Shown one piece after another: positions 53,359 to 62,979 of a stretch of 64,000 nt of DNA. Under the pieces are notes generated by a model, which saw only the letters and a program-made list of their open reading frames with translations, was not told the origin of the DNA and did not search any database. The stretch lies in assembly GCA_020356105.1 (NCBI GenBank), contig CP070634.1:2491452-2555451 (forward strand), written 5' to 3'. Each line of letters starts with the position of its first letter. The stretch's first letter is position 1. The translations under genes were made by a program, and so were the position numbers. Origin of the DNA: Rhodospirillales bacterium (lineage in GTDB: Bacteria > Pseudomonadota > Alphaproteobacteria > UBA8366 > JADFVY01).

Positions 53359-53509
53359 CGCTTACTCCTAAAATCCGTGCCCCGAAGCCCCGACTTGCGA
53401 GGCCGTTTGCGTACCCAGAGCCAGCCTGCGCGACCATACCGCCCCCGATCCGGCACGGCAAGCGCACAACGTCGTGACCGGATCACGTGCCTTTACCGTT
53501 TTTTGGTAG

Positions 53510-53515
53510 TATAAT
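53510..53515 (+). promoter_or_regulatory. Probable -10 box of the lytic transglycosylase gene
   Basis: A perfect TATAAT lies about 50 bp before the chosen ATG at 53565. The -35 region is weak. Its position argues against the longer reading frame starting at 53487. Confidence 0.45.
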
Positions 53516-53564
53516 CGATAAGATAAGGGTGGTCGGGCCATTGCGACTGTGGAGAGCCGTCAGA

Positions 53565-55757
53565 ATGCGCAGTTGGGGCCAATTGAGCCGGACCATGCGA
53601 AAATCCGCGCCGTGTGCCGCGATCTGCGCGGCAGCGGTCTGGTTTGGCGTTCCGGCATTGTCACTGTCCCACGCTCTGGAGGGACAGGCATTGCTCCTTG
53701 CGCGCACCGCGGAGCCACAGGATATCGAGCGGCGGCTGGACCTGGCGCCCTGGGGGCCCGTCTCGCCCCTTATCGAGATCCCGCCGGACCAGGCCGATCC
53801 CGAAGCGCTTCCCGATCCGGGTGTCGGCAGTTCCACCCCTCCGACCGACGACCAACTGCTCCGGCTGCTCGTCGAGTGGGTCCTGCTGATCGAAGACGAT
53901 GGATCTCACTCGTTTGGCGAGTTCACGCGTTTCATCAAGGCCAATCCGGCGTGGCCGCGATTGGGCGCGCTGCGCAACAAGGCCGAACGGGCGATCGCGC
54001 CGGAGGACAGCGATCATTCCATCCTGGCATGGTTCGAGGCATATCCACCGCGCACGGTGGCGGGCGCCTCGGCCTATGCCGTTGCGCTCGAGCGAACCGA
54101 CAAACGAGATGAGGCGGCTTCCGCCATCCGCAACGCATGGATAGCGTTCGACATGACGGCCGCCGACGAAGCGGCCTTAGTTTCCCGGTTCGGGGACTAT
54201 CTCGGTGCCGAACATCACCGTGCACGGCTGGACAGGTTGCTGTGGGACAATCGCCGCTCCGCGGCGACCCGCCAGATGAAGCGGGTCGACAGGGATTACC
54301 GCGCGCTTGCCGACGCACGGTTGCGCTTGATGCGGCACAAACGAAACGGCGGTACCGCGCTGAAGAGCGTTCCGGCCGGGTTGTCGAACGACCCCGGCCT
54401 GGTCTACGAATGGGTCCGCTGGAATCGGCGCAAGGAAAAGAACGACGAGGCGATCGCTGCGCTGTTGTCCTACGAGGGCACGTTCGACCATCCGAAGCGG
54501 TGGTGGACGGAACGCCAGATCCTCGCGCGTCGCGCTCTGCTGGCTGACGACCCGGAAACCGCCTACCGGCTGGTCCGAAACCACGGGCTGGACAGGAGCG
54601 TTGCGCGCGCCGATGCCGAGTTCATGGCCGGCTGGATCGCCTTGCGCTTCCTCGGCGATCCGCGCACCGCGTTCGAGCATTTTTCAGGGCTCTACGATTC
54701 GGTGCGCTATCCGATCAGTCTTGCCCGCGCCGCCTACTGGTCCGGCCGCGCCGCCGACGCAGCGGGCGAAGAGCAGATTGCGCGGCAATGGTTCCGAACT
54801 GCCGCAACACACACCACGACATTCTACGGGCAGCTTGCGGCACAACGTATCGGTATCGCCACAACGACATTGCCGTCGTTGGAGCCCGACGTCTCGCCGG
54901 CTGCACGGGCCGAGTTCGATCGCGACGAGCTGGTGCGGGCCGTGCGGCTCTTGGTTTCGTTGCGCGATCCGTCGAACGCCGGGCATGGCGGGGCGGCGCG
55001 CGACGCATCCGACCCGTACGACGAGCCGGAGCAATTCCTCGTCAGCCGGAGCGAGGACGTCGTGCTGAAGCAATTTCTTCGACATATCGCGCGGCGCGCG
55101 AAGAGCGCGGCGGAATGGAAACTGGCCGGACAGCTCGCCCGCGACTCCGGGCGGATTGACATCGCGGTCTACATCGCCCGACGGGCGGCACGCGATGGGG
55201 TCGTACTCGGCGAACTCGGTTATCCGACCATGGTGCTGGCCGAGGATGTCCCGCCGGAACCGGCGTTGCTGCATGCCCTGATCAGACAGGAAAGCGCCTT
55301 TGACGTCGAAGCGCGAAGCCGTGCGGGCGCACGCGGCCTGATGCAGCTGATGCCCGCGACGGCCAAGCGTGTGGCGCGCAAGCTCAGGGTCAAGAACCAT
55401 TCGACGGCCCGCCTGACGAGCGACCCCCACCACAACGTTGCGCTGGGCGGCGCCTATCTCGACTCGATGCTGGCCCGCTACGAAGGTTCGATGGTCATGG
55501 CCCTCGCCGCTTACAATGCCGGGCCGCATCGCGTCGACAAGTGGCTTGAAGATTACGGCGACCCGCGAGGACAGCTTGAGGACGCCATCGACTGGATCGA
55601 GTCGATTCCGTTTTCGGAAACTCGCAACTATGTCCAGCGTATCATGGAGGCGTTGCCGATCTATCGGCAGAAGCTGCACGGCGCTCAGGTCGCGCTATTG
55701 CGGGCCGAGGATATCGCGGGCCGTCTGCCGGGCTATGCGGCTCCGACCAGCCCTTGA
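53565..55757 (+). CDS. Soluble lytic murein transglycosylase (Slt type)
   Basis: 730 aa. A signal peptide (about residues 11-33) is followed by a long superhelical domain and a C-terminal lysozyme-like SLT domain: catalytic Glu576 in LIRQESAF, SRAGARGLMQLMPATA, and ALAAYNAGPHRV. It cleaves peptidoglycan strands with formation of anhydro-muropeptides in the periplasm. The ATG at 53565 is chosen because GGAGAG lies 10 nt upstream. It is divergent from dapA. Confidence 0.9.
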   Translation: MRSWGQLSRTMRKSAPCAAICAAAVWFGVPALSLSHALEGQALLLARTAEPQDIERRLDLAPWGPVSPLIEIPPDQADPEALPDPGVGSSTPPTDDQLLRLLVEWVLLIEDDGSHSFGEFTRFIKANPAWPRLGALRNKAERAIAPEDSDHSILAWFEAYPPRTVAGASAYAVALERTDKRDEAASAIRNAWIAFDMTAADEAALVSRFGDYLGAEHHRARLDRLLWDNRRSAATRQMKRVDRDYRALADARLRLMRHKRNGGTALKSVPAGLSNDPGLVYEWVRWNRRKEKNDEAIAALLSYEGTFDHPKRWWTERQILARRALLADDPETAYRLVRNHGLDRSVARADAEFMAGWIALRFLGDPRTAFEHFSGLYDSVRYPISLARAAYWSGRAADAAGEEQIARQWFRTAATHTTTFYGQLAAQRIGIATTTLPSLEPDVSPAARAEFDRDELVRAVRLLVSLRDPSNAGHGGAARDASDPYDEPEQFLVSRSEDVVLKQFLRHIARRAKSAAEWKLAGQLARDSGRIDIAVYIARRAARDGVVLGELGYPTMVLAEDVPPEPALLHALIRQESAFDVEARSRAGARGLMQLMPATAKRVARKLRVKNHSTARLTSDPHHNVALGGAYLDSMLARYEGSMVMALAAYNAGPHRVDKWLEDYGDPRGQLEDAIDWIESIPFSETRNYVQRIMEALPIYRQKLHGAQVALLRAEDIAGRLPGYAAPTSP

Positions 55758-55983
55758 TCCAGCCTGCCGTGTTGACGGCTCCCTTTCGGTGCTTTACCCG
55801 CGTTCCCCCTTGCGATAAGCCAGAAGTACGGCAGGCAGATGCCGGCCCTTGACGTCGCCCCGGTCGCCCACGGACACCGCCGTCCCGCCGGGCGGGTTGC
55901 GGACGGACGCCGGCCGTGACCGCAACGGAATAGCTTGCGCCCAACCGACTTCGGTGCTGGCATTCTGGAGATTGGAGGACCTT

Positions 55984-56673
55984 ATGCCCGATCCCGCAAT
56001 TCCCGGCATTCAAGCCTGTGTGTTCGACGCATACGGAACCCTGTTCGACGTGCATTCGGCCGCCGCGAAGTGCCGCACCGACCTGGGAGACAAGGCGGAT
56101 ACGCTGTCCGACATCTGGCGCCAGAAGCAGCTGCAGTACACCTGGCTGCGCAGCCTGATGGGAACCCACGCGGATTTCTGGCAGGTCACCGGCGATGCGC
56201 TCGATTTCGCGCTCGCCGCCGTCGGGCTTGACGATCAGGCGATGCGGCAGAGACTGATGGACCTTTACCTCCGTCTCGACGCCTATCCGGAAGTTCCAGC
56301 GATGTTGGCGCGCCTCAAGGCCGGCGGCATTGCAACCGCCATCTTGTCGAACGGTGCGCCGGCGATGCTCGATGCGGCCGTTGAATCGGCCGGACTCGCC
56401 GACTCGCTGGATCAGGTTCTGTCGGTCGAGGACGTCGGGATCTTCAAGCCGGACCCACGAGTCTATCAGCTGGCGGTCGACAGGCTGGGAGTCGCGCCTC
56501 GCGAGATCTGTTTCCAGTCGTCCAATGCATGGGACGCCCACGCGGCTTCGCATTTCGGCTTTCGCGTCGTCTGGGTCAATCGGTTCGGTCAACCTGCCGA
56601 ACGAATCCCCGGGACACCGGACCGACAACTTGGCGACCTTGCCTCCTTGCCGGATCTGGTTGGCGTAACCTGA
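55984..56673 (+). CDS. Haloacid dehalogenase, type II
   Basis: 229 aa HAD hydrolase. The nucleophile is Asp15 in CVFDAYGTLFD, with ILSNGAPAML, KPDPRVYQLAV and FQSSNAWDAHAASHFGFRV typical of L-2-haloacid dehalogenases. It removes halogen from 2-halo acids, though some members act on other substrates. The ATG at 55984 has GGAGGACC upstream. The next gene starts 3 bp after its stop, so the three genes to 58513 form an operon. Confidence 0.9.
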   Translation: MPDPAIPGIQACVFDAYGTLFDVHSAAAKCRTDLGDKADTLSDIWRQKQLQYTWLRSLMGTHADFWQVTGDALDFALAAVGLDDQAMRQRLMDLYLRLDAYPEVPAMLARLKAGGIATAILSNGAPAMLDAAVESAGLADSLDQVLSVEDVGIFKPDPRVYQLAVDRLGVAPREICFQSSNAWDAHAASHFGFRVVWVNRFGQPAERIPGTPDRQLGDLASLPDLVGVT

Positions 56674-56676
56674 CGC

Positions 56677-57525
56677 ATGGCAATTTTTAGAGAATGCCGG
56701 TTCCTGTCGCAGGACGGACGATCTCTGTACTACCGCGACTACGGCGATCCATCGGCCGGGGCATCGCCGGTATTGTGTCTACCCGGCCTGACCCGCAATT
56801 CGAAGGATTTCCATGCGCTGGCGAGTCGCCTTGCCGCGTCGCACCGGGTGATCTGCCCCGACTATCGCGGCCGCGGCCAGTCGGAGCGCGATCCCGATCC
56901 CGCCAATTACCACCCGCAGGTCACGCTCGGCGACCTGCGCCATCTCATGATCGTGACCGGCCTCGACGAGGCAATCCTGGTTTGCACCTCCTATGGCGGA
57001 TTCATGGCCATGGGGCTTGCGGTCTTGGCACCGTCCAGTTTGCGCGCGATGATCCTCAACGACGTCGGGCCGGAGGTATCGGAGCAGGGAATGCGGCGTA
57101 TCTCGGGCTATGTCGGCAAGGACAGCCCGCAACCCGACTGGGATGCGGCGATCGCCGAGTTGCAGCGGATGTTTCCGGAGATGGCCGACGATGATCCCGC
57201 GACCTTGCGGGACGAGGCCGAGGCCACATGGCGCGCGGGCAACGACGGCCTGCTTCATTTCGACTGGGATACCCGGCTTGCCGCAGCCGTGCTCGAGGCG
57301 CGGACAGAGAGCGATCCGTGGGTGCTGTTTCGGGCCCTCTCGCAATTCCCGGTGCTGGCGCTTCGCGGCGAGCGCTCGGATGTGCTCAGCGCCGAGACGC
57401 TGCGGCGCATGGTGCAGGCGCATCCCGACATCGAGGCTGTGACCGTCAGCGGGCGGGGCCACCCCCTTACCCTCAACGAGCCGGAAGTGACGGAGGCGAT
57501 CGATGCCTTTCTCGCACGAGTCTGA
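56677..57525 (+). CDS. Alpha/beta hydrolase
   Basis: 282 aa. The oxyanion region CLPGLTRNSKDFHALA, DYRGRGQSERDPD, nucleophile Ser105 in CTSYGGFMAMG, and a final RGHPLTLNEPE with the histidine make a complete catalytic triad type fold. No signal peptide. The pattern is close to C-C bond hydrolases and haloalkane dehalogenase relatives, but no specific substrate can be named. It overlaps the next gene by 23 bp. Confidence 0.87.
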   Translation: MAIFRECRFLSQDGRSLYYRDYGDPSAGASPVLCLPGLTRNSKDFHALASRLAASHRVICPDYRGRGQSERDPDPANYHPQVTLGDLRHLMIVTGLDEAILVCTSYGGFMAMGLAVLAPSSLRAMILNDVGPEVSEQGMRRISGYVGKDSPQPDWDAAIAELQRMFPEMADDDPATLRDEAEATWRAGNDGLLHFDWDTRLAAAVLEARTESDPWVLFRALSQFPVLALRGERSDVLSAETLRRMVQAHPDIEAVTVSGRGHPLTLNEPEVTEAIDAFLARV

Positions 57526-58513
57526 GGGATTCGCCGTCGCCACGCCTGACATCGAGGCGGCCGCGACACGTCTTGCCGGCGTCGCCGTTCGGACGCCGGT
57601 TCTCGAGTCGCCGTTGCTGAACCGACGGCTCGGGTTTCGCCTGCTGATCAAGGCAGAAAGCCTGCAGCTCACCGGCTCGTTCAAGTTCCGCGGTGCCTAC
57701 AACGCCATTGCGCAGCTTGATGCCACAGCCCGCCAGGCCGGTGTCATCGCCTATTCATCGGGCAACCACGCCCAGGGGGTTGCCGCCGCCGCATCGTTGC
57801 TCGCCGTGCCGGCGACCATCGTCATGCCGTCCGACGCGCCGCAAATCAAGATCGACAACACACGGGCCTGGGGCGCCAACGTGGTCCTGTACGACCGTGC
57901 CAGCGAGGACCGCGAGGCAATCGGAGAACGCATCGCCGGCGAGAGCGGCGCGGCACTCGTAAGGCCCTATGACGAACCGCAGGTGATCGCAGGCCAGGGA
58001 ACGATTGGCCTCGAGACCGTGCAGCAGCTGAAGGAGCTGGGCGTCACTCCGGCCGCGGTCGTCGTGCCGTGCGGCGGCGGCGGCCTCAGCTCCGGGATCG
58101 CCCTCGCACTGTCCGTCCATTGGCCCGGCATACCGGTATGGACGGTTGAGCCAGCGGATTTCGACGATACCGCAAGATCGCTCGCCGCGAGCCGACGGGT
58201 CGCCGTGAAGACCGGCGGGACCTCAATCTGCGATGCGCTATTGGCGCCGATGCCGGGACGCCTTACGTTTCCGATTCTCAAGGGGCTCGGCGTCCGCGGA
58301 ATTGCCGTCACCGACGAATCGGTGCGGCGGGCAATGAGCTGCGCCTTCCGGGACTTCAAGCTGGTCGTGGAGCCCGGCGGCGCGGTGGCTCTGGCGGCGG
58401 CCCTCGACGGCGCGTTTGAAGCCCCGCAAGAGCCCGTCCTGTGCGTCTGCTCGGGCGGCAATGTCGATCCGATCCTGTTTGCGGAAATCCTGCGCGGCCG
58501 CGGCACAAAATAA
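57503..58513 (+). CDS. Threonine/serine dehydratase (PLP-dependent)
   Basis: 336 aa fold-type II PLP enzyme. The PLP lysine is K61 in GSFKFRGAYNA, the phosphate loop is PCGGGGLSSG, and YSSGNHAQGVA is the substrate loop. It lacks the C-terminal regulatory domain of IlvA, so it is the catabolic or serine racemase-like type. It deaminates threonine or serine to the keto acid. A hairpin follows directly after the stop. Confidence 0.9.
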   Translation: MPFSHESEGFAVATPDIEAAATRLAGVAVRTPVLESPLLNRRLGFRLLIKAESLQLTGSFKFRGAYNAIAQLDATARQAGVIAYSSGNHAQGVAAAASLLAVPATIVMPSDAPQIKIDNTRAWGANVVLYDRASEDREAIGERIAGESGAALVRPYDEPQVIAGQGTIGLETVQQLKELGVTPAAVVVPCGGGGLSSGIALALSVHWPGIPVWTVEPADFDDTARSLAASRRVAVKTGGTSICDALLAPMPGRLTFPILKGLGVRGIAVTDESVRRAMSCAFRDFKLVVEPGGAVALAAALDGAFEAPQEPVLCVCSGGNVDPILFAEILRGRGTK

Positions 58514-58541
58514 GATCGGCCGAACATCCGTCCGGCCGATC
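58514..58541 (+). terminator. Hairpin after the dehydratase operon
   Basis: GATCGGCCG, ten bases, CGGCCGATC directly behind the stop codon at 58513: a perfect 9-bp stem. The T-run is poor (CTGTCATC), so termination may be partial or Rho-assisted. It also lies at the end of the convergent bactofilin gene. Confidence 0.55.
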
Positions 58542-58584
58542 CTGTCATCGAGATACCGCAGGGCGACGTTCGCCGCCGCCGAAT

Positions 58585-59085
58585 TCAGCTTGCCATGGTC
58601 TTCGGCGAATCCCCTGGCTTCTTGTCGAGCTTTTCGACCTCCGGGGTGGTCACCAGTGATGGCTTCGCCTGTCCCGCGCCATTCGCGGCGGGCTTCAGTT
58701 TCTGCTCATCGACGTGACTCAACTGCCCCTGAACGAACGCACCCGGTTCGATCGCGAGGCTGAAATGGTTGATGTCACCAGTGATCCGCGCAGTCCGGCC
58801 CAGCTCGACGACGCGCGCCGTGATCGATCCGTTGACCGTACCGGAAATGCGCGCCATGTCGGCAACGATCGCGCCGTTGACGACACCGGATTCACCGAGG
58901 GTGATCTGCTTGCTTTGCACATCACCGTCGATCTCGCCGTCGATCTGGACATCGCCGTCAGTGGCGAGGTTGCCGGTAACCTTGAGGTTATTGCTGATGA
59001 TCGAAGGCGCGTTCGATTTGGCCCCACGTTCGGGCGAAGCTGTGGGTGTCACGGTTGGGATTTCCTTCTCAGTTTTTGAAAACAT
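58585..59085 (-). CDS. Bactofilin (polymer-forming cytoskeletal protein)
   Basis: 166 aa. The central beta-helix (about 28-120) has repeated short strands such as LATDGDVQIDGEIDGDVQS, SGVVNGAIVADMARISG and ARITGDI, flanked by unstructured proline- and lysine-containing tails, as in all bactofilins. They polymerise at the inner membrane and position cell-wall enzymes. Its first 17 bp overlap the end of the M23 peptidase gene, so the two are translated together. Confidence 0.9.
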   Translation of the reverse strand: MFSKTEKEIPTVTPTASPERGAKSNAPSIISNNLKVTGNLATDGDVQIDGEIDGDVQSKQITLGESGVVNGAIVADMARISGTVNGSITARVVELGRTARITGDINHFSLAIEPGAFVQGQLSHVDEQKLKPAANGAGQAKPSLVTTPEVEKLDKKPGDSPKTMAS

Positions 59086-60841
59086 AACGTCCAGCCTTTA
59101 TGAATTTCATGGGATCCAGGGGTTTGCCATCGTAAAGAACCTCGTAATGCAGATGTGGGCCGGTGCTCCTGCCTGTACTGCCCAGAAGGGCGATACGCTG
59201 ACGGTGACCGACGACCTCGCCTACCTCTACGAGGGCCTTGTTAAGGTGAGCATACCGGGTCTTTATGCCGAAACCGTGATCAATTTCGACAACAATGCCA
59301 TACCGACCCTTTCTGCCCGAGTGGACAACGGTTCCGGGCGCTGCCGCCCAGATTGGCGTGTTGGTCCACCCACCCATGTCAATTCCGTTGTGCTGTGAGC
59401 GCCGCTTCTTCACCGGATCGATGCGCGGCCCGAAGGTGCTGGTCAGGTGATACGTATCCACCGGCAGCGCCAAGGGCAGCACTCGCAGAACTTCCGTCAG
59501 CGCTTCCCAACGAGTCATGTTGCTTTCGAGTGAAAGCATGGTATCGCCGAGCTTTTCGTCCGATGCGATGTCCGCGGCGGCTATGAACGGACCGCCCTGA
59601 CCCAGCTGCCCCCGGCGTGCGCGTTTCAGCAGCCGGTCCGGCTCGAGACCGGTCATGGCGACGATCTTCTCGACCTCCTGAATACTGCTGGCGGCCCTCT
59701 CGGTGGCGCGCTGCAGAACGACTTCCTCGACGGCCTGCCGATTCGTCAGGTCCGCCAACAGATTGTCGATTTGCGTGCGCAACTGTCGCGGGCTGCCCTC
59801 CAGTTCGGTTGCATCGCCTGTCACCTCCTGCAGGCTCTGCGCCACGCCACGCAGATCGTCCCAGATCACGTCCTGTTGGGCACGCGTCACTATCAACTCG
59901 CTGTCGAGCGCGGCGACCACCTCCTGCAGCCCGTCGCGTTCGGCCTTCAGCTTGGCGCTCAGCGATCGCGACTCGTCGAGTTCGCCGGTCAATGTGGCGT
60001 TGGCCGATTCAAGCCGGCTGCGCTCATGCTCCAGCGCCGCGATCTGGCTATCGAGCTTTTCGATCGAGTTGCGCAGATTCTTGCGCTGCTTCAAGAGCCC
60101 ATTCCGTTCCGCGGTCGTCACCTGGAGGTTCGAGGTCAAAGCCGCATTGCGCTCGTCAAGCTTCTGGTTCTGGCTGACCGCCATCGACAGCCGGTGTTCC
60201 AGGCCCTCGGCCCTCTCCTTCAAACGGGCGCGTGCGTTTTGAACCAGGGCCCGGCCATTGTCGCTCGCCGCCAGATCGGCCCGAATCTTGGCGATCATGC
60301 TCTCGAGTTCCTCGCCGTCGTTGGTAACCCCGGTCAAAGCGCCGTTGACCTTGTCGAGATGCTGTTGCAGGGCCCGCCGCGATTGCGCGACCGCGTTGCG
60401 CGGTCCGCTCTGGGCGTCGCCGGCCTCCGCCAGTTGGCGCTCGAATTCGCCGGCCTGCGCCAATTGCGCCTCGAGCTCCGCCTTGCTGGCCCGCAACTCC
60501 GCCGTGACCTCATCGACGGTGTCTCGATATTCGATGATCTCCTCGAGCAGGTCCTCGTAGGCAAGCTTGGCTTCGAAAATCTGGGATTCGTTCGTGGAAA
60601 TCGTCAGTCGCTGCATCACGGCGACAGGCAGCGCTGTCGCGGCCCAGATCGTGCCACCCACCAGGATCGCCGCCACCGCCATCTGGAAGCGCGGCCCGAA
60701 CCGCAGGAACTTGACCTCGCCATCACTGCGGATAAGGAGTTCGCGCTCGCGGAAGATCCTCGCGAGGACGCGGCGGATCCCTGTTTCTTCGGCGGCAAAA
60801 CTGAACGGCGACGGTTCTTGCTTCTTCTTCCAGGGGAACAT
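59069..60841 (-). CDS. Membrane-anchored M23 endopeptidase with coiled coil
   Basis: 590 aa. A short cytoplasmic tail, one membrane helix (about 51-75) and a long periplasmic coiled coil (about 80-380) lead to a LytM/M23 domain with the zinc motifs HNGIDMGG (near 483) and HLHYEV (near 562); both are intact, so it should be active. It cleaves peptide cross-links in peptidoglycan. The overlap with bactofilin suggests that the filament places or limits this enzyme. Confidence 0.92.
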   Translation of the reverse strand: MFPWKKKQEPSPFSFAAEETGIRRVLARIFRERELLIRSDGEVKFLRFGPRFQMAVAAILVGGTIWAATALPVAVMQRLTISTNESQIFEAKLAYEDLLEEIIEYRDTVDEVTAELRASKAELEAQLAQAGEFERQLAEAGDAQSGPRNAVAQSRRALQQHLDKVNGALTGVTNDGEELESMIAKIRADLAASDNGRALVQNARARLKERAEGLEHRLSMAVSQNQKLDERNAALTSNLQVTTAERNGLLKQRKNLRNSIEKLDSQIAALEHERSRLESANATLTGELDESRSLSAKLKAERDGLQEVVAALDSELIVTRAQQDVIWDDLRGVAQSLQEVTGDATELEGSPRQLRTQIDNLLADLTNRQAVEEVVLQRATERAASSIQEVEKIVAMTGLEPDRLLKRARRGQLGQGGPFIAAADIASDEKLGDTMLSLESNMTRWEALTEVLRVLPLALPVDTYHLTSTFGPRIDPVKKRRSQHNGIDMGGWTNTPIWAAAPGTVVHSGRKGRYGIVVEIDHGFGIKTRYAHLNKALVEVGEVVGHRQRIALLGSTGRSTGPHLHYEVLYDGKPLDPMKFIKAGRYVFKN

Positions 60842-61266
60842 TATCTACCCCCGGAAGAAATGTCCGCAACCCATTCTATGGCAATAACAATTCCACTGAG
60901 TTCCATTTCCTTAACGTGCCCGGCGCTTGTTGAATGACGGTCTTTGTACTCTGCCCTTGTGTTTCCCCTCTCACTCCCGAGCTACCCTCACGTCAAACCA
61001 TTAATTTTACGCATCGGACTTCGCCGACGCAAGATGCCTTCCCAACAGACGCCCTCATTATGGGAGCGGACGAAGGCCGCAGACCGTACGGACCATCCGC
61101 GTTCGTTCTCGAGGAATCGCAGATTATCGCCCCACACCTTTAGATTTCGTAAACGATACTCGCTACCCGGTGTGGTGCGCATGCCGCCGTCGCAATTCAT
61201 CCGAAGGCGGCCAAGCGACCCAACATGTCCGGTTTTCGGGCCGCATTCGCAAGGCGCAGCCTGCAC
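60842..61266. other. Intergenic region between M23 peptidase and cytochrome c genes
   Basis: About 425 bp. Short frames on both strands show no protein family. The part near 60860-60930 is relatively AT-rich and probably holds the promoter for the leftward M23/bactofilin transcript. Nothing else is recognised. Confidence 0.5.
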
Positions 61267-61767
61267 CTACCGCGAGGCCCTGGTGATCTCGGTCTGCCGC
61301 TGGCGAATGTCGTCGGGCCAGCGCGATTTTATGAACGCGATCGAAGCGACGATTTCCCGATCATCCAGAACGCCCTGGAAAGCGGGCATGCCCGACCTGT
61401 AACCGGCCGGTGCCATCGCCTGGCCGCCGAACTTCGTGATCTCGAACAGCAACGCATCGGCGTGGTGCCAGGTATGACCGGTCTGGTCGTGGGGCGGCGC
61501 GGGTAATGTGCCGTCCGCCTTACGCCGGCGCCAATTCGCCTCGCCTTCCAGGTCCGCACCATGGCAAGCCGCACAATGCGCAGTGTAGACTTCGCTGCCC
61601 AAGGCGACGAGTCCACGGTCTTCGCTGTCTATGTATTCGGATGCGAACCCGACTTCGGACCCGGCACCGGCAAACCGCCACAGGGCCAGCGCGGCGGCGG
61701 CCGATACGACCATGCCGGCCCACAAGAGGCCCTTGCGTCGTCTCGGGTTCACGTCCTTGAACGCCAT
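61267..61767 (-). CDS. Membrane-anchored c-type cytochrome
   Basis: 166 aa. One N-terminal membrane helix (about residues 13-30) anchors a class I cytochrome c domain with the haem site CAACH (65-69) and a possible axial Met in GGQAMAPAGYRSGMPAF. The start at 61767 is preceded by AGAGGG. It probably carries electrons in the periplasm. It is convergent with nothing and divergent from the TAXI protein, 180 bp away. Confidence 0.88.
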   Translation of the reverse strand: MAFKDVNPRRRKGLLWAGMVVSAAAALALWRFAGAGSEVGFASEYIDSEDRGLVALGSEVYTAHCAACHGADLEGEANWRRRKADGTLPAPPHDQTGHTWHHADALLFEITKFGGQAMAPAGYRSGMPAFQGVLDDREIVASIAFIKSRWPDDIRQRQTEITRASR

Positions 61768-61947
61768 GCGATACCCTCTGTTCTTGCAGCTCGAACGGAT
61801 TCCAGCCATCGGCCTATCTGTTCCAGCTGCTGGAAGGTCAAGCGAACGCTCGCCTTCGCCCGCGGCATATACAAGGCCGAGCGTCTTGCGTTAGTCTCAT
61901 GGTGTCCGGAATCGCATCGGAAGAGCAGCTCGAGGATTGAGGGTGCA

Positions 61948-62952
61948 ATGCGGGCGGTTATTGCCACAATACTGGCGGGTCTCGCGCTGATGGGCCCAGC
62001 GGAACTCGCGGGCGCCTCCGAGCGGATCACCTTCTTTCGCATCGCGACCGGTGGTGTTGGCGGCACCTATTACCCGGTCGGCGGCCTGATCGCGCAGGCG
62101 ATCAGCAATCCCCCCGGATCGCGACCATGCGACAAGGGCGGCAGTTGCGGCGTGCCGGGCCTGATCGCGGTTGCCCAGTCGGCGCACGGTTCGGTCGCCA
62201 ATATCGCGGCCGTCGCGGGTGGCGAGATCGACTCCGCATTCGCCCAATCGGACGTCGCCTATTGGGCACATACGGGCACCGGCATCTATCTCGAGTCCGG
62301 CAAGGTCGAGAATATTCGGGCGATCGCCGCGCTGTACCCCGAGAGCATTCACCTCGTGGCGCGCAAGGGATCGGGAATCCGCTCGGTGCTGGACCTTGCC
62401 GGGCGGCGGGTCTCGCTCGACGAGGACGGATCGGGCACGCTGGTCGATGCACGGCTCATCCTGGCCGCGTTCGGCCTCAAGGAGAGCGACATCGACGCGG
62501 CGTTCCTCAAGCCGGTGCCCTCGATCGAAGCGATGCAGGCGGGCGAACTCGACGCGTTCTTCTTCGTCGCCGGTTATCCGGCGAAGGCGGTGGTCGAGTT
62601 GACCGCGGCCGGCGGCGCGGAACTGGTCCCGATCGAGGGGCCGGAAGCGGATCTCCTGGCCGAGAAATACGGCTTCTTCACTCGCGTGACGATTCCGGCC
62701 GATACCTATAGCGGGATCGGCGCAGTGCGGACGCTCAGCGTCGGCGCGCAATGGATCGTCGGCGCGCAGGTGGACGAGGACCTGGTCTACCAGATCACGA
62801 GAGCGCTCTGGCATCACAGCACCGCGGCCCTGTTGCAGGCGGGGCACCCGCAGGCGCGGGCGATCACGCGCGAGACCGCGCTCGACGGCGTTGCGATCCC
62901 GTTGCACCCCGGGGCGGAGCGCTATTACCGCGAAGCCGGGCTGATCCAGTAG
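61948..62952 (+). CDS. TAXI family TRAP-type solute-binding protein
   Basis: 334 aa. A signal peptide ends at LAGA (about residue 22), and the mature protein opens with ITFFRIATGGVGGTYYPVGG, the family signature. The middle has FAQSDVAYWAHTG, and the end has ITRALWHHS. Such proteins deliver solutes to TRAP-T permeases, but no TRAP membrane component is near. CDKGGSC and GVPGL include a probable disulfide pair. The chosen ATG is 9 nt after a GAGG. Confidence 0.88.
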   Translation: MRAVIATILAGLALMGPAELAGASERITFFRIATGGVGGTYYPVGGLIAQAISNPPGSRPCDKGGSCGVPGLIAVAQSAHGSVANIAAVAGGEIDSAFAQSDVAYWAHTGTGIYLESGKVENIRAIAALYPESIHLVARKGSGIRSVLDLAGRRVSLDEDGSGTLVDARLILAAFGLKESDIDAAFLKPVPSIEAMQAGELDAFFFVAGYPAKAVVELTAAGGAELVPIEGPEADLLAEKYGFFTRVTIPADTYSGIGAVRTLSVGAQWIVGAQVDEDLVYQITRALWHHSTAALLQAGHPQARAITRETALDGVAIPLHPGAERYYREAGLIQ

Positions 62953-62979
62953 CGCTCGCCCGGGCGCCGCCCGGCGCGC

